Origin: Vitrella brassicaformis
Taxonomy: Eukaryota > Sar > Vitrellaceae
Length of the DNA stretch: 26,135 nt
Assembly: GCA_001179505.1 (NCBI GenBank)
Contig: CDMY01000735.1
Coordinates: forward strand, 1 to 26,135
Direction of reading: 5' to 3'
Shown piece after piece: positions 11,581 through 22,095 of the stretch. The translations under genes and the position numbers were made by a program. The notes under the pieces were generated by a model. The model saw only the letters and a list, made by a program, of their open reading frames with translations. It was not told where the DNA came from and made no database searches. Position 1 is the first letter of the stretch. The number at the start of each line of letters is the position of its first letter.

Positions 11581-11630
11581 CAGCGGCGGTGCGGCAGCGG
11601 GCGCACTGGCAGGGGATAGGGAAGTGTTGA
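8366..11630 (+). CDS. Uncharacterised multi-exon locus (exon set partly uncertain)
   Basis: A series of open blocks bounded by plausible splice sites suggests one or two genes of unknown function. Best blocks: 8366-8445, 8719-8818, 8879-8955, 9008-9089, 9156-9338 (61 codons), 9391-9450, 9939-10006, 10060-10127, 10183-10249 and 10286 onwards. The run from 9939 is phase-consistent and reads RYKSENASTWQQDV, then THFAWIQTLYHEKAFRPG, then KEALLSGRSPRDLGAPRFF, then EDTALGGASSATA and a Ser/Thr/Pro/Gln linker. Substitutions between this segment and its second copy support that frame. It may stop at 10511, or splice on through 10655-10707 (VNEIKADDVREDLREWLKQ), about 10900, and a basic Ala/Lys/Arg-rich tail ending at the TGA at 11628-11630. 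Introns mostly lack the TG tracts seen elsewhere. No conserved domain recognised; exon chaining between about 9450 and 9900 and after 10390 is unresolved. Confidence 0.4.
9471..9514 (+). repeat. Perfect 22-bp tandem duplication
   Basis: A 22-bp unit beginning CCCTCGTCCTTCACAAGC occurs twice back to back without mismatch, within the probable intron between the exon ending at 9450 and the acceptor at 9543. It looks like a recent slippage duplication. Confidence 0.9.
10294..10760 (+). repeat. Copy A of a duplicated gene segment
   Basis: 10294-10391 matches 11636-11733 almost base for base, and 10517-10760 matches about 11737-11930 with decay and small indels. About 125 bp present here between the two matched parts, including the probable intron from GTACTT (10415) onward, is missing from copy B. 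A second difference is roughly 22 extra bases around 10551-10573. Copy A belongs to the uncharacterised locus; copy B is the derived, broken one. Confidence 0.8.
11476..11577 (+). repeat. Paired (TC)n(TG)n microsatellites
   Basis: Two successive TC-to-TG tracts are separated by a short unique spacer, in the last probable intron of the uncharacterised locus just before the acceptor CAG near 11580. This is the only intron of that locus with the tract type typical of the neighbouring genes. Confidence 0.85.
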
Positions 11631-11635
11631 GTGGT

Positions 11636-12240
11636 CGGGACCAATATTGGAAGACACGGCTCTAGGCGGGGCTTCCAGTGCAACCGCCACTACATCGACA
11701 CCGCAGGTGCCAGGCTTATCTACTGCTGAAAGGCTTGCTGTGCCTGCCCGGATACACCAAGATAAGGCGCAAAGGTATCACACTTAATCGGCCCCCAGGA
11801 TTTGCAACCATGCAGTTTTAGCGTATGTGTGCAGGAGCTTGAAGAGGATCGCATCACATGATATCTCATCAGAGAGTGCGCTGAACCAGCGTAAGAACAT
11901 TACGTATCATCTCTGTCTTGTTCTGTCGTCTCACACATGATTGTGGGTCGGCATGTGTGTATGTCTCGTCCGCACAGGCTCGTCTGCGGCCGACGCTGCC
12001 CCAATTAACAACCCCAAGAAGCGCACGACGGGTCTGACCAGATGGCTGGCGCGGGTGCAGGACGCAGCAGCACCCCAGCAGCAGCAGAAGCCCATGCACC
12101 TGCTGGACAGCCACAGGCCGCCAAGAAGCGCCGTGTCATCTCCTGGGCGGCCTCTGCCACCACGTACAACACCAAGAGGCCGGCCAGGAGCACATGCTAT
12201 TGCTGCCTACATTCTATATCCGTCGGTACGTGCCCCTCCT
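11636..12240 (+). pseudogene. Partial decayed duplicate of the upstream locus
   Basis: It begins five bases after the stop codon at 11630 and repeats the segment at 10294-10760. In the conserved frame it reads EDTALGGASSATATTSTPQ, against ATAATSTPQ in copy A. It lacks the piece between the two matched parts, has lost the acceptor that opens the exon in copy A, and its counterpart of the exon near 10655-10707 is scrambled and interrupted. Downstream, 11979-12225 is open in two frames and one reads AAKKRRVISWAASATTYNTK. I could not establish a complete gene, so a truncated tandem duplicate is the best reading. A short expressed gene ending around 12225 cannot be excluded. Confidence 0.5.
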
Positions 12241-12249
12241 TGTCTCTCG

Positions 12250-13000
12250 AGACACAATGTGCTCATAAATCATCGATGGCGAACTCCGGATGTGTAAGTT
12301 CTGACGGAACATCCTTCTTCTTAATTCTGCGCATGTATGTACATTGATCCACAAACATCTACCTACACTACCTCCTCAACTTACGTTCAGTGTCGGGAAT
12401 GTGACACATTGATGCAAGCTGTTGCGATGATTCGCCGATGAATGTGTCTGATACATTTCGTTCTGAGCCGTTACTTGCGTGTGTTGTGGTTGTGAAGGAC
12501 TCAGATACGAGTGACCGAGTGAATGTTCGTGGCAAATCGCGGCGGCGCGACTCAAACGCGTCAAATCTGTTATCTATGCAGAGGGGAATGAGTGAATCGA
12601 CACACAAGGGGATGCCTGCAAAGAACACGATGCACCCCAGAGCCCTCTAGCCAGGATTCTCGCTGAGGAGCTCGCATTCAAATTGGAACAGAATTCTGGT
12701 CGATGAGATGAGAGGCTTGTGTGACGTCCACACTTCCTTTCATCACCATTGGTGAGACCAAAAGACCTCTCGGCCCATTCACTCAGTGAGCCGGTGCGCT
12801 AAGCCTTCCCATCAGCGAGGCCAACTGAGGGAGGCAGGCAGGCAGGCAGATGATCATGACAGATGGAAACGACAGGCAACACATTCCCTTCCCTCCCTGC
12901 GCGGCTGTGCGGTGTGTGGGCTGTCAGATCTGACGGTGACGGGCTGAGTGAGAGGTTTTGGACGGGTGTGGCGGGCAGCAGTGAGTCGGGCCGCTTCTTG
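12250..13000. other. Gene-free stretch upstream of the 545-aa gene
   Basis: It contains one copy of the dispersed repeat (12475-12582) and a GGCA tetranucleotide run near 12833-12849. The last 200 bp lead into the ATG at 13001 and are presumably the promoter and 5' UTR of that gene. No convincing coding exon on either strand. Confidence 0.5.
12475..12582 (-). repeat. Dispersed repeat, copy 1
   Basis: It shares a 25-bp perfect block (starting TTGCGTGTGTTGTGG) and a downstream block around GCGACTCAAACGCGTC with 16439-16541. The middle has diverged by length. On the minus strand the second block reads IDNRFDAFESR in both copies, and the two base differences within it are synonymous in that frame. 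This suggests a fragment of a minus-strand coding element, perhaps a transposon. Confidence 0.7.
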
Positions 13001-15379
13001 ATGGCTGGCGCGAAGGCTGACGGCAAAACTCACAGACTGGGCAGTGAGTCGGCAGACTGAGAGCACAGGCACACTGATGACTGCATCCCATCTCGCTGTG
13101 TGGCTGCTTCCTTGGTGCAGGTGGTTGACCGTGTTCGTTAGATGGACAGTAGCCACGACGCCCCGGCTCCCTCCAGAAGTGGGCGATGACGCGCACAATG
13201 AACACTCACGGCTGCCATGTGTGTGTGTGGTGGTGATGGTGTGTGTGGTGCAGGTGAACGGGGCGACTTGTCGGACGATAGCTTACGAGATGTCATAGAT
13301 CAGATCCAATCCGTGAGAGATGAAGGGAGGGAGGGAGGGAGGCACCAGACACACCATTTATTCACTGTGCTGCCTGCCTGCCTGTTTGTGTGCCTTCAGA
13401 TCGCATGTGAGATGGCCCCGCTGGCTCGGCGGGCGAGGGAGCTGATCCAACGCAACCAACACGACAACATACAGGCTGGCCGCCGGCTGTTCGGTCTTCT
13501 GGCGAATCTCGCCGACGCCCACTCGGCCCTCAGCAATGAGCTGACACAGACGCCCACTAACCACAGCAAACGCGTAAGGCTCCACTGACCAATGGATGGC
13601 ACACGCAAGCCCGTCACTCCTCTGTGTGTCTGTGTGTATGCGTTTATGTCAGCGAATGGATGTTGATGGCGAGGCGGGAAAGTGGGGGGCGGGCGGTGCT
13701 GTGGGACCGAACGAGACCGACAACAATGCACAGCAGGGCAGAGCGGTACGCACAAGTCCACACCCACACAGACACACAAACCCATTGATGTGTGTCGCTG
13801 GTCAGGTGCCTGCTGATGACGGCGGCGCCAAGAAGCGGAGATGCGTAGACATCGGCCCTGCTGCTGATGGTGGTGGGCATAGCGGAGGTACGCAAAGCAT
13901 CGGCTACTGTTGGTGGACTGCATATCGTCATGGCCCTCCTGTGCTGTGTGGTGCCTTCAGGTGGGCCGGTTGGTGCGGGTGGTGCTGGGGCAGAGTCACA
14001 GCAGCAGCAGGGGGGCGCCAGCTCACTGTCGGCGGATCTGACGGCCCCAAGATCTATCCAGCACACCCACCAGCAGCAGCAGCAGCACCCCGTGTGGTAC
14101 GTCCTCGCCCACCGCGGCAGCGATTTTCCGCTGCGGGATGTGCTGCAGCTGAGGAAGACCTGCAAATGGGCCAGAGGCCTCTTCGGAGCGCCTCAGCTGC
14201 GGCAGCTGCTCAGCCAATGGACAACAGACGATGAGCTCAGCGCAGAGGCGGGGCTGCGGCGGGCGGCCAACGGACAGCAGCTGCTGACCTTCGACGACCG
14301 GCAGATGGGCGAGGGTGACCTGCTGGCGGCGCTGTGTGTGGCGGAGGCGGGCGGCTGGAGTGAGATGAGCGAGGCGGTCGAGCTGGCGGGGCAGTGCGGC
14401 CGCTGCCAGCTGCCTGTGAGGCTCACTGCGGGCGATCTGCACCAATACCCAAACAAGACGGTAAGCCCACCGAGGGAGGGAGGGAGGGAGGGAGAGAGGA
14501 TGGCTCTCAATGGGTGTGTGGTGTGTTGATGTGTTGTGTGTGCAGGCGTATTTGGCCGCTCCCCGTATGTTGGCTCAGCTCAAGATGGTCGGCCCCCACA
14601 TCCACTTCGGCGACGGCGTGACCTTCCAGCTGTTCCAACACGGCGACACACTGCGGGCCGTCAAGGACGAGGACGGCTTCGAGATCGACATCGACCCGCC
14701 TCTCCCTCCCAACCACCCCTACCAGCAGCACCGACAGCCCCATGACCCGCCAGTCCGCAGCTGCATCACATATTGGCCGTCTACAGGCTGGGTGTCGCTG
14801 GGTGCTCGGGACTACTCGTCTGTGTCGTCGTTTGTCAAGAGCATCGTCCTCGGCCACTTCGAGGGCACTCACCAGATCAACAGCACTGGCCGCATCATCA
14901 ACAGGTGAGGCGGGGTATCACTCTGTGTGGGCATTGTCACGACACACGAGTGTACGTGTGTCTTCATTGGTCAAGCATGTCGACAACAACCGGCTGCACA
15001 CCATCGTGACACAGTCCCCCCACACACCAGTGGAGGGATGCACCACCCCTGACGGCGACACTTACGGTGGTCTCGTTCTGACCGACGCCCGCCACTCCTT
15101 CGTCGCGTGGATCGACATCAGGGAGCTCCGCTACAACAACAACGGTCAGTCCAGACGATACAACAAAAGAGGGAGGGAGGGTAAAAAGCATATACACACA
15201 CAGCACTCACTCTCATTTGCTGTGCTCCCCTGTCACTCTTTGCAGTGCCTGTATCGGTCCACACCACCGAGTCGGCTGTGTCTGGTGTGGGTGCCTTCAA
15301 CGACCGCTTCCCAGTGACCACTCGGCTGGCGCGGGCGGTGCTGGGGGCCATCATCTCGGCCAGGATCTTCGATCAATAG
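13001..15379 (+). CDS. Unrecognised 545-aa protein with poly-Gln and a basic cluster, 9 exons
   Basis: Exons: 13001-13043, 13254-13312, 13400-13573, 13653-13745, 13806-13887, 13961-14460, 14546-14904, 14951-15144, 15246-15379; they sum to 1638 nt and keep frame. The N-terminus contains a helical, charged stretch (PLARRARELIQRNQHDNI). A Gly/Ala-rich linker follows with a nuclear-localisation-like AKKRRC at about 127-132 and two poly-Gln runs. The C-terminal half is globular: VWYVLAHRGSDFPLRDVLQL with RKTCKWARGLF, weakly F-box-like, then QCGRCQLPVRL with paired Cys, then a beta-rich tail with SCITYWPSTGWVSLG and VLTDARHSFVAWIDI. No signal peptide or membrane segment. I recognise no family. The 46-nt intron 14905-14950 is short, but it is the only acceptor that keeps frame. 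Nuclear localisation is inferred from the basic motif alone. Confidence 0.75.
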
Positions 15380-16591
15380 ACAGCTGAGGTATGTCTGCAC
15401 CAAACACGACTGACACGAGCAGATGAAGCCCACACACACGACAAACACAATGGTGTCATTCTATTCGTGTGGTTGTTAGGCTGGGCGGCGGTGTTGACAT
15501 TAAAGCCATCAGCCCGACAGCTTCTCTTTTGTACAGTCGCTGGATGAACCCGCGGACGGTAGATAGAGGGGCGGGGACTCCCTCCCGTGGTGTGTGGTCT
15601 GCTGTGGTGCTGGCTGATGGATGGAAGGTCTGCCTCTTCCTAATGTCCGCGTGTCTGCTCACACCAGAGTGTCTCTTCGTCTGGCTCGCTCGTACCTTTC
15701 TGCCTGTCTTGCTGCTGTCCTCCCCTCTGTCTCATTGCCGTCACTCATGTGCAGTGGCCGACCAGAACGGCGATGCGTGGGTGGATTGGCGATATGTCGG
15801 TCAGAGAGAAAGAAGAGACAGCAACAGAGGTGCGTGGGGCGAGCGCAAGGCGCACACACGGGTGCCAGATTAAAGTGTCAGGGCGGTGGCTGCCAATCTT
15901 CTCGGCGAGCATTAGCACAGACAGACAGACAGACAGACAGGTGGAATGATGAATGTGTTTGCTTGCGGTGAATGAGAGAGACGGTGTGCGCATCGTTGGG
16001 CGTGTTGCATTCTCTGTATGGACGGAAACATGGGATGTGTGTGTTCGTATTGCTGATCATAATGGCTGGCTGTTGTTGTGGGCGCAATTCATGCAATGCG
16101 GCTTACTCACAAACACTCCAGACAGACAGACACTCATTCACGCAGAGAGTCGACTTTGTCTTCTGCTTGTTTTCTCTCCGTGAATGACTCACCAGAGCCA
16201 CGCCAAACGACTCTGAAACGACGAAAAACCATCCATTCACTCACTCAGGCTGCGAGGCTCTTGAATGTCTCCTGAGTGTCTGATTAACCGTTGGTCTCCC
16301 AGCCGCTGTAAGCTTCATGCTCACAAAAGTAGCTGCCTGCCTGCCTGCACTCACGCCGGATCGAATGTATCACTTCGTCATGCCTAAGATGAAGAAGACG
16401 GCCCCGAGCACCAGCAGACCTCCAAACACACAATGCTCTTGCGTGTGTTGTGGTTGTGAAGGATTATCTCAGGTGGATTGACTGAGTGAATGTTCATTGG
16501 ATGCGCGACTCAAACGCGTCGAATCTGTTGTCTATGGCAGGCAGCTGCACACTACCCTTACCCCTCCACCCCTGCCTTATACTACCTATGC
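15380..16591. other. Convergent intergenic region
   Basis: This is about 1.2 kb between the stop of the 545-aa gene (+) and the stop of the importin gene (-). It contains a short AGAC repeat near 15917-15941 and the second dispersed-repeat copy at 16439-16541. An open frame at 15469-15873 lacks protein character and family resemblance. It is probably the 3' UTRs of both neighbours plus spacer. Confidence 0.5.
16439..16541 (-). repeat. Dispersed repeat, copy 2
   Basis: Partner of the repeat at 12475-12582, lying about 50 bp beyond the importin stop codon and so probably inside its 3' UTR. It carries the same minus-strand peptide IDNRFDAFESR. Confidence 0.7.
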
Positions 16592-19500
16592 CTACATGGT
16601 CGTCAATTTGTTGGCAATGCCCCTCACACGCGCCATGGCCTCTGGCAGGTCGTCCTTGGCCGCCAGCAGGGAGCTGTGGTCCTTGTCGCTCAGATACTCC
16701 AGCAGCCGACACACCTGCACCAAACACACACCCACGCACCCATGGACACACACATCCCTCTCTCTGTCTCTCTGCGCACCTCTTTGCGTGTGTGTGCGTC
16801 GGTCGTCACGTCGATGATGCCGCTGCCCTCCCCGCCGCTGCCATCGACAGCCCGCTCCACCATGCTGAGCACCGCCCCATGGGCGATCCGTGCGTCGTCG
16901 TCGTCATCCGTCAGCGGCAGCCACTCGGCCACCAGCCGCGCCATGGCAGGCCGCACTGTGTCGACGGTCAGCTGCTGCGTGAAGGCCACATACAGCTTGA
17001 TCAGGGCGCAACACGCGCAGTCCGCCGCCTGTATGCCGTCAACACACACACGGAGGGCTGGTGTGGGGGTGTGACTCGGGCGTACCAGTCGTCTCTCGGG
17101 TGTCTTGCTGTGAGGGTGGGCCAGGATTGCCTCCAGCTGAGAGAGAGAGAGAGAGAGAGTGGCGTGATGTCCCTTTCTGTGTGTGTCACTCTGGACGCTT
17201 TACCTACCTTCTGGATGGCTTCGGGCAGCCGCGGCTGCAGCACCTGGGGAGCCCGATTGCCCAACACACCTGCAAGCACACAGACACACAAAAGACACAG
17301 ATACCTCTTCTCGGCATATTGCTCTCCTGGCTGTCATACGCACCGATGGCAAACGCACTGGCCTGCACACGCAGGACGTCCTCGTCATACGGCTCGTCAT
17401 CCGCTGCTCTCTGGGCGTCGGTGATGGCGTCACACACGACGGTGCCCATCACCACACCCATGAAGTCGGCCGCATACTGCTGTGTGTCCGGGCCGCCCAG
17501 GTCAATGGCGTCCGCAAAGATGCAGATGGCAGCCACCTAAACACCACACACACACACACACATAGATACCACACACGGGTCGCACGAGTCGGGAGCGGGG
17601 GTGACCTGTGCGAGGCTGTTGGTCTCGTTGTGGGGGTCGGCCGGGAGGATGGGCGAGGTGAGGAATGGCGAGTAGACAGGCTGCAGGTGGGCGTGGAACA
17701 GAGGGGCCACTGAGGGACCGAACACCTGATGACACATGACACAGGACACTTACACATTCGTCTCTCTGTCTGTCTGTCTGTCTGTGTGTGTGGTTGTCTG
17801 TCTGTGTGTCACTGACGGACTTTGAATGTGGCGCCCGAGATCTGCATGACGGTGTTGATGATATCCCGCTCGGGCTCCTCCTCTTCATCTTCGTCGACGT
17901 CCTGCATCCATCACACACACATACACATGTGGATGCATCAAGCGGCCGATCTCCACCCATCCACACTGGCGCTTACCTCCCACTCGTCACTGCCAGTGCC
18001 GTGTGAGGCCTTCTTGCTGCTTCCGCCCTCACTGCTGCGCAACCGAGCCAGCACCCTGCACACACACACACACACACAGAGGAGAGAGAGATTCAGAAGG
18101 AGTCAGGCACAGACACCTACCCACAGACACACAGACGTCGTACCTCTGCATAAGCTGCGCCAACGCGCCATACAGCTGCTCGACAAACGCCCTCAACTCG
18201 GGCGCGTCAAGCACACCACCACCATTCACACCCGTTGTCCTCCGCACCCGGCGTTGCAGCCGATGCAGCTGCCCCATGCAGCCGTTGACACTCTTGCAGA
18301 CGTACTCGGACACCTGCACACAAAGCACACCCAACACACACGTCTGGTGTGTATGTGTTGGGTGTGGTCTGGTTTGGGGTGAGGGAGGGGAGGGGTGCAT
18401 ACTTGTTGGAGAGGGAGGTTGACGATAGCCTTGATGGTCGCTGCGCCGGTGAGGGCTGGCCAGAGGGTGAGGAACGACGATGGCTCGTCCAGCAGGGTGC
18501 TCAGAAAGGCCGGCACACACTGTAGACACACACACACACACACGCACAGATGAGTGTCTGTGCAGCTCTCCCTCTGTTTGTGTGTGCGTGTGTGTGTGCA
18601 GACCTCATAGGCAGCTGCTCGCACTTGTGAGAATTCGCTCTCCAGGTCGCCAGCTACAGTTTGGGCGAGCTCCTTAGCCACGCCGCTGACCTGCACACAC
18701 AGACACGCCCACAGCCAACACCCGTGTGTGTTGGATGGAGGGAGGGAGGGGACGGGGAGAGGGTTGCCTTGGTTTCCATGGCTTCGGCGATGGTCTTGAT
18801 GAGTGCCAAGGCGGTCTGCTTCTCCTCTACCTCAGTCTTGACACACACACGACAGACACCCATGTGTGAGTGTGTGTGAATGGCCTTCTCGCCCTCCCGT
18901 CTGCTTATCTCATGACATGACATACGGTGCTAAAGGAGACGGTTTGGAAGACCCCGCCCTCTCCCGGAATGCGCAGCTGCGTCCGGCCCTGGCTCTCAGT
19001 CACCTCCACACCCAACCGCCCACCACCGTCACCACCTGAGGTGTCTTCGTCCGCCTCACCTATCAACATCTGCACACACAGACAGACACACACACACATG
19101 GATGGATGGATGGATGGATCTCTCTCTCTGTGTGGTGGCTGTGGCTGGGGAGGGGGGGATGGGCGTGTGGTGGTTGGTTGCCTTTGGCTGCATCTTTGCG
19201 GCGGCCATGATGGAGGGCATGATTGCGGGGAGGTAGGGCTCGAAGGCCTCGCCCAAAGACTCGGCAATGTTGCCAAACGCCTGATGGATGAGGATGACCC
19301 ATTCAACGATGCCCCAAGGTGCGTCTGTGTGTGTGTTTGTGTGTTTGTGTGAGTGTGTGTGTACCAACAGCACAGAGGGTCCGAAGTTGTGTGTCCGATT
19401 GGGGTCGTTTGCCGTGTGCAGACTGTACAAGGCCTCCATCAACACGGGGGCGTCCTGCACACACACACACACAAACCAACCACACACACGCGCGTCTGGC

Positions 19501-19662
19501 TGTGTGTGTGTGGGTGTGTGTCTGTGTGTATATACGCACCTGTGAGAATTGCTCCGGCCCTGCCGCTACGGCGAGGTGGCCCGCCAGCTCGATGGCCGTC
19601 TCGCATAGAATACGCTTCCCGTGCACACCCGACTGATGGATGGCACACACACACACGACACA

Positions 19663-19693
<31 letters not shown>

Positions 19694-22057
19694 GGAGAGA
19701 GAGAGAGAGTAGAAAAGAGGGCTCTTCACGCACTGACGCACGGACCTGGTTGAGTATCTGTTTGGCGGCCGTCATGAAGGAGGGGTAGTAGGGGGCGAAG
19801 TCATCCTCGACCAACTACACAAACACATACACACACTCACATAGACAGACAGAAGGTATACCAGGGACTGATTGCGGCTGGTACCATAAAACATGTACCT
19901 GCGCAATGGTTGCTGCGAGAGCCAGGCCGGCCTCCTTCAACACACACACGACACACACACACACACACAAATGTTGTGTGTGGCCGTCTGTCTATCGGCC
20001 CTGTGTGCGCGACTGCCCACCTGCACTTGCACAGTGCCCTTCGCGAGGATGGGGATCAGCGCTATATCGCACACACACACACACACGCACATACACACAC
20101 ACACAGGGGGGGGCTCGATCCATCCATATGTGTGTGTGTGTGTATACGTGTATGTGGCTACCTTGGTTGACGATTGCGTCCAGGTGCGGCACCACATTGG
20201 GCGCATCGTCGTCCTCATCCAGACCGATCAACATCATCGACAGCCCGGTGAGCGCGCGGCACTGATGCCATGACACATCCACACACACGCACACACACGG
20301 GGATTTGTGTGTGGGGTGGGTGAGTGTGGCCACCGTGCCGACCTTGCAGCGGTCCTCAGGGTCTTCCTGCGCCTGTGTCAGCAGCGTCTTGAGCAGCAAC
20401 TCTAACCGAGCTCGCTATAACGAATCAAGACCGACACAACACACAACACACACAACACGCACATCGACCGCCTCTTGGTGCGTGCGCTGTGCCCATCTGT
20501 GTGTGTTGATGTGAGTGAGAAGGAGAGAAGGACCTGGTAGCTGGGACCATAGTTCTCGATCTCTGTCCCCAGCAGCCCCAGAGCGGCCCACCTCACTCGG
20601 CAGTGGGGGTGCCGCAGCATCGCATACACATACTGATCCACCTGCACCCAGCAGCCGACACGAGCGCGCCATGCTGACATGAGTGCATCTGGTGTTTGTT
20701 TCTGTGTGTGCCGACCGTCTTGAGATGTGGCTTGATGACCTTGCTCCCCGCCTGGCTGTTGACCACACAGTCGAGCGCCTGCATGGCGGCATACGGCGGC
20801 TCCCAGGGATGTGTGGCGAGCCCTTGACCGCTGGGACAGCTCCGGAGGATCTCACTGGCCGTCTTGAGGACACACTCTGACACCAATGTCGCACCTGAAT
20901 GGGCCGAAACACACACACGTGGGCATGTGTGTGTGTGTGTGTGTGTGGTGTGAGGTGTGTGAGGTGTGTTGACCAGGCCCGGTGAGTGTTCTGGTGAGTG
21001 CGTCGGCGGCCACACTGCCGATGGAGTCGTAGGGCTCTGTTTCATCCTCCTACACACACACACACACACACACAGGCTGGTGCAGTGACCCACCATGCGA
21101 CAACACACCGACCCGTCTGAGTGCCCATGGCTCGTGCTCGCCGCCATGCTCGTCATCAGCCGTCACTTCCCCACACAAGGCGAGAAGACAGCTCACTGCC
21201 GACGACACCACAGCACCGTTCTGATGACATTAGACCACACACACACACGAACACGAGCACAGATGTCTTGGGGGCGTTCGTTGTGCACAGCCGGACGGAC
21301 CTTTTTGATCCACTTGGATGAGGCCTGGCTGAGCAGCGCCACCATGATTTCCATCGCACCGCTGCGCACATCTGACACACACACACACACACACACAGGG
21401 GGGCTCCATCCATCCATATGTGTGCCCTTTGAAGACCATTACACACATAGCTACCGTGTGTGTGCTGCTTGTTGGGGAGTATCTGCAGCAGCGCCTTGAC
21501 GGCCTCATCCGCACTCGCACCGAAGAACATGCTGTCGCTCTCACACATGTCAGCTGACACATGTAGTCAACACAGAGAGAGAGAGTGGGCAATGGGAGGG
21601 AGATCCCCATCCCCCACTCACTCACCGATGAGCTGCATCATCATCGGCGCGTCAGGGTGTGACAATTGCTGCAGTGTGGACGCCAGCAGCGGCTGGCTCA
21701 GGGACCGCAGGGCACTCTCAGTGGCAAAACGGTCCTGCTGCGAGTGCTTCTCGGCATCAAGCCTGACAGCATACCCACACACACACACACACCACACACA
21801 CAGACTGGTGGATGGAAGCAGCCGTGCGCTCGCCCGACCAGACCACTTTCTTCCTCACCCCATGTGCAGCATTCGTGTGCAGGACGCGATTGCGTGAAAT
21901 GCGGCGAGGCGGACCTTGCCGTGTTGAGCGTCGCCGTCCTGCAGCGCGCGCTGGAAGGTCGCGGCCAGGCCGGCGTGGTGCGGGAGCAGCGCAGAGAAAC
22001 CTGAAGGGTATAGATATCGATGCACGGGCACACAGTGCACCAATGTAGCCCATCCAG

Positions 22058-22095
<38 letters not shown>

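Noticed and set aside
15469-15873. 134-codon plus-strand frame in the convergent intergenic region
   Set aside because: Composition is not protein-like, no homologous motif, and it lies in expected 3' UTR space.
19633-19745. Repeat arrays resembling CRISPR or satellite DNA
   Set aside because: They are simple dinucleotide runs without spacer structure, inside introns.
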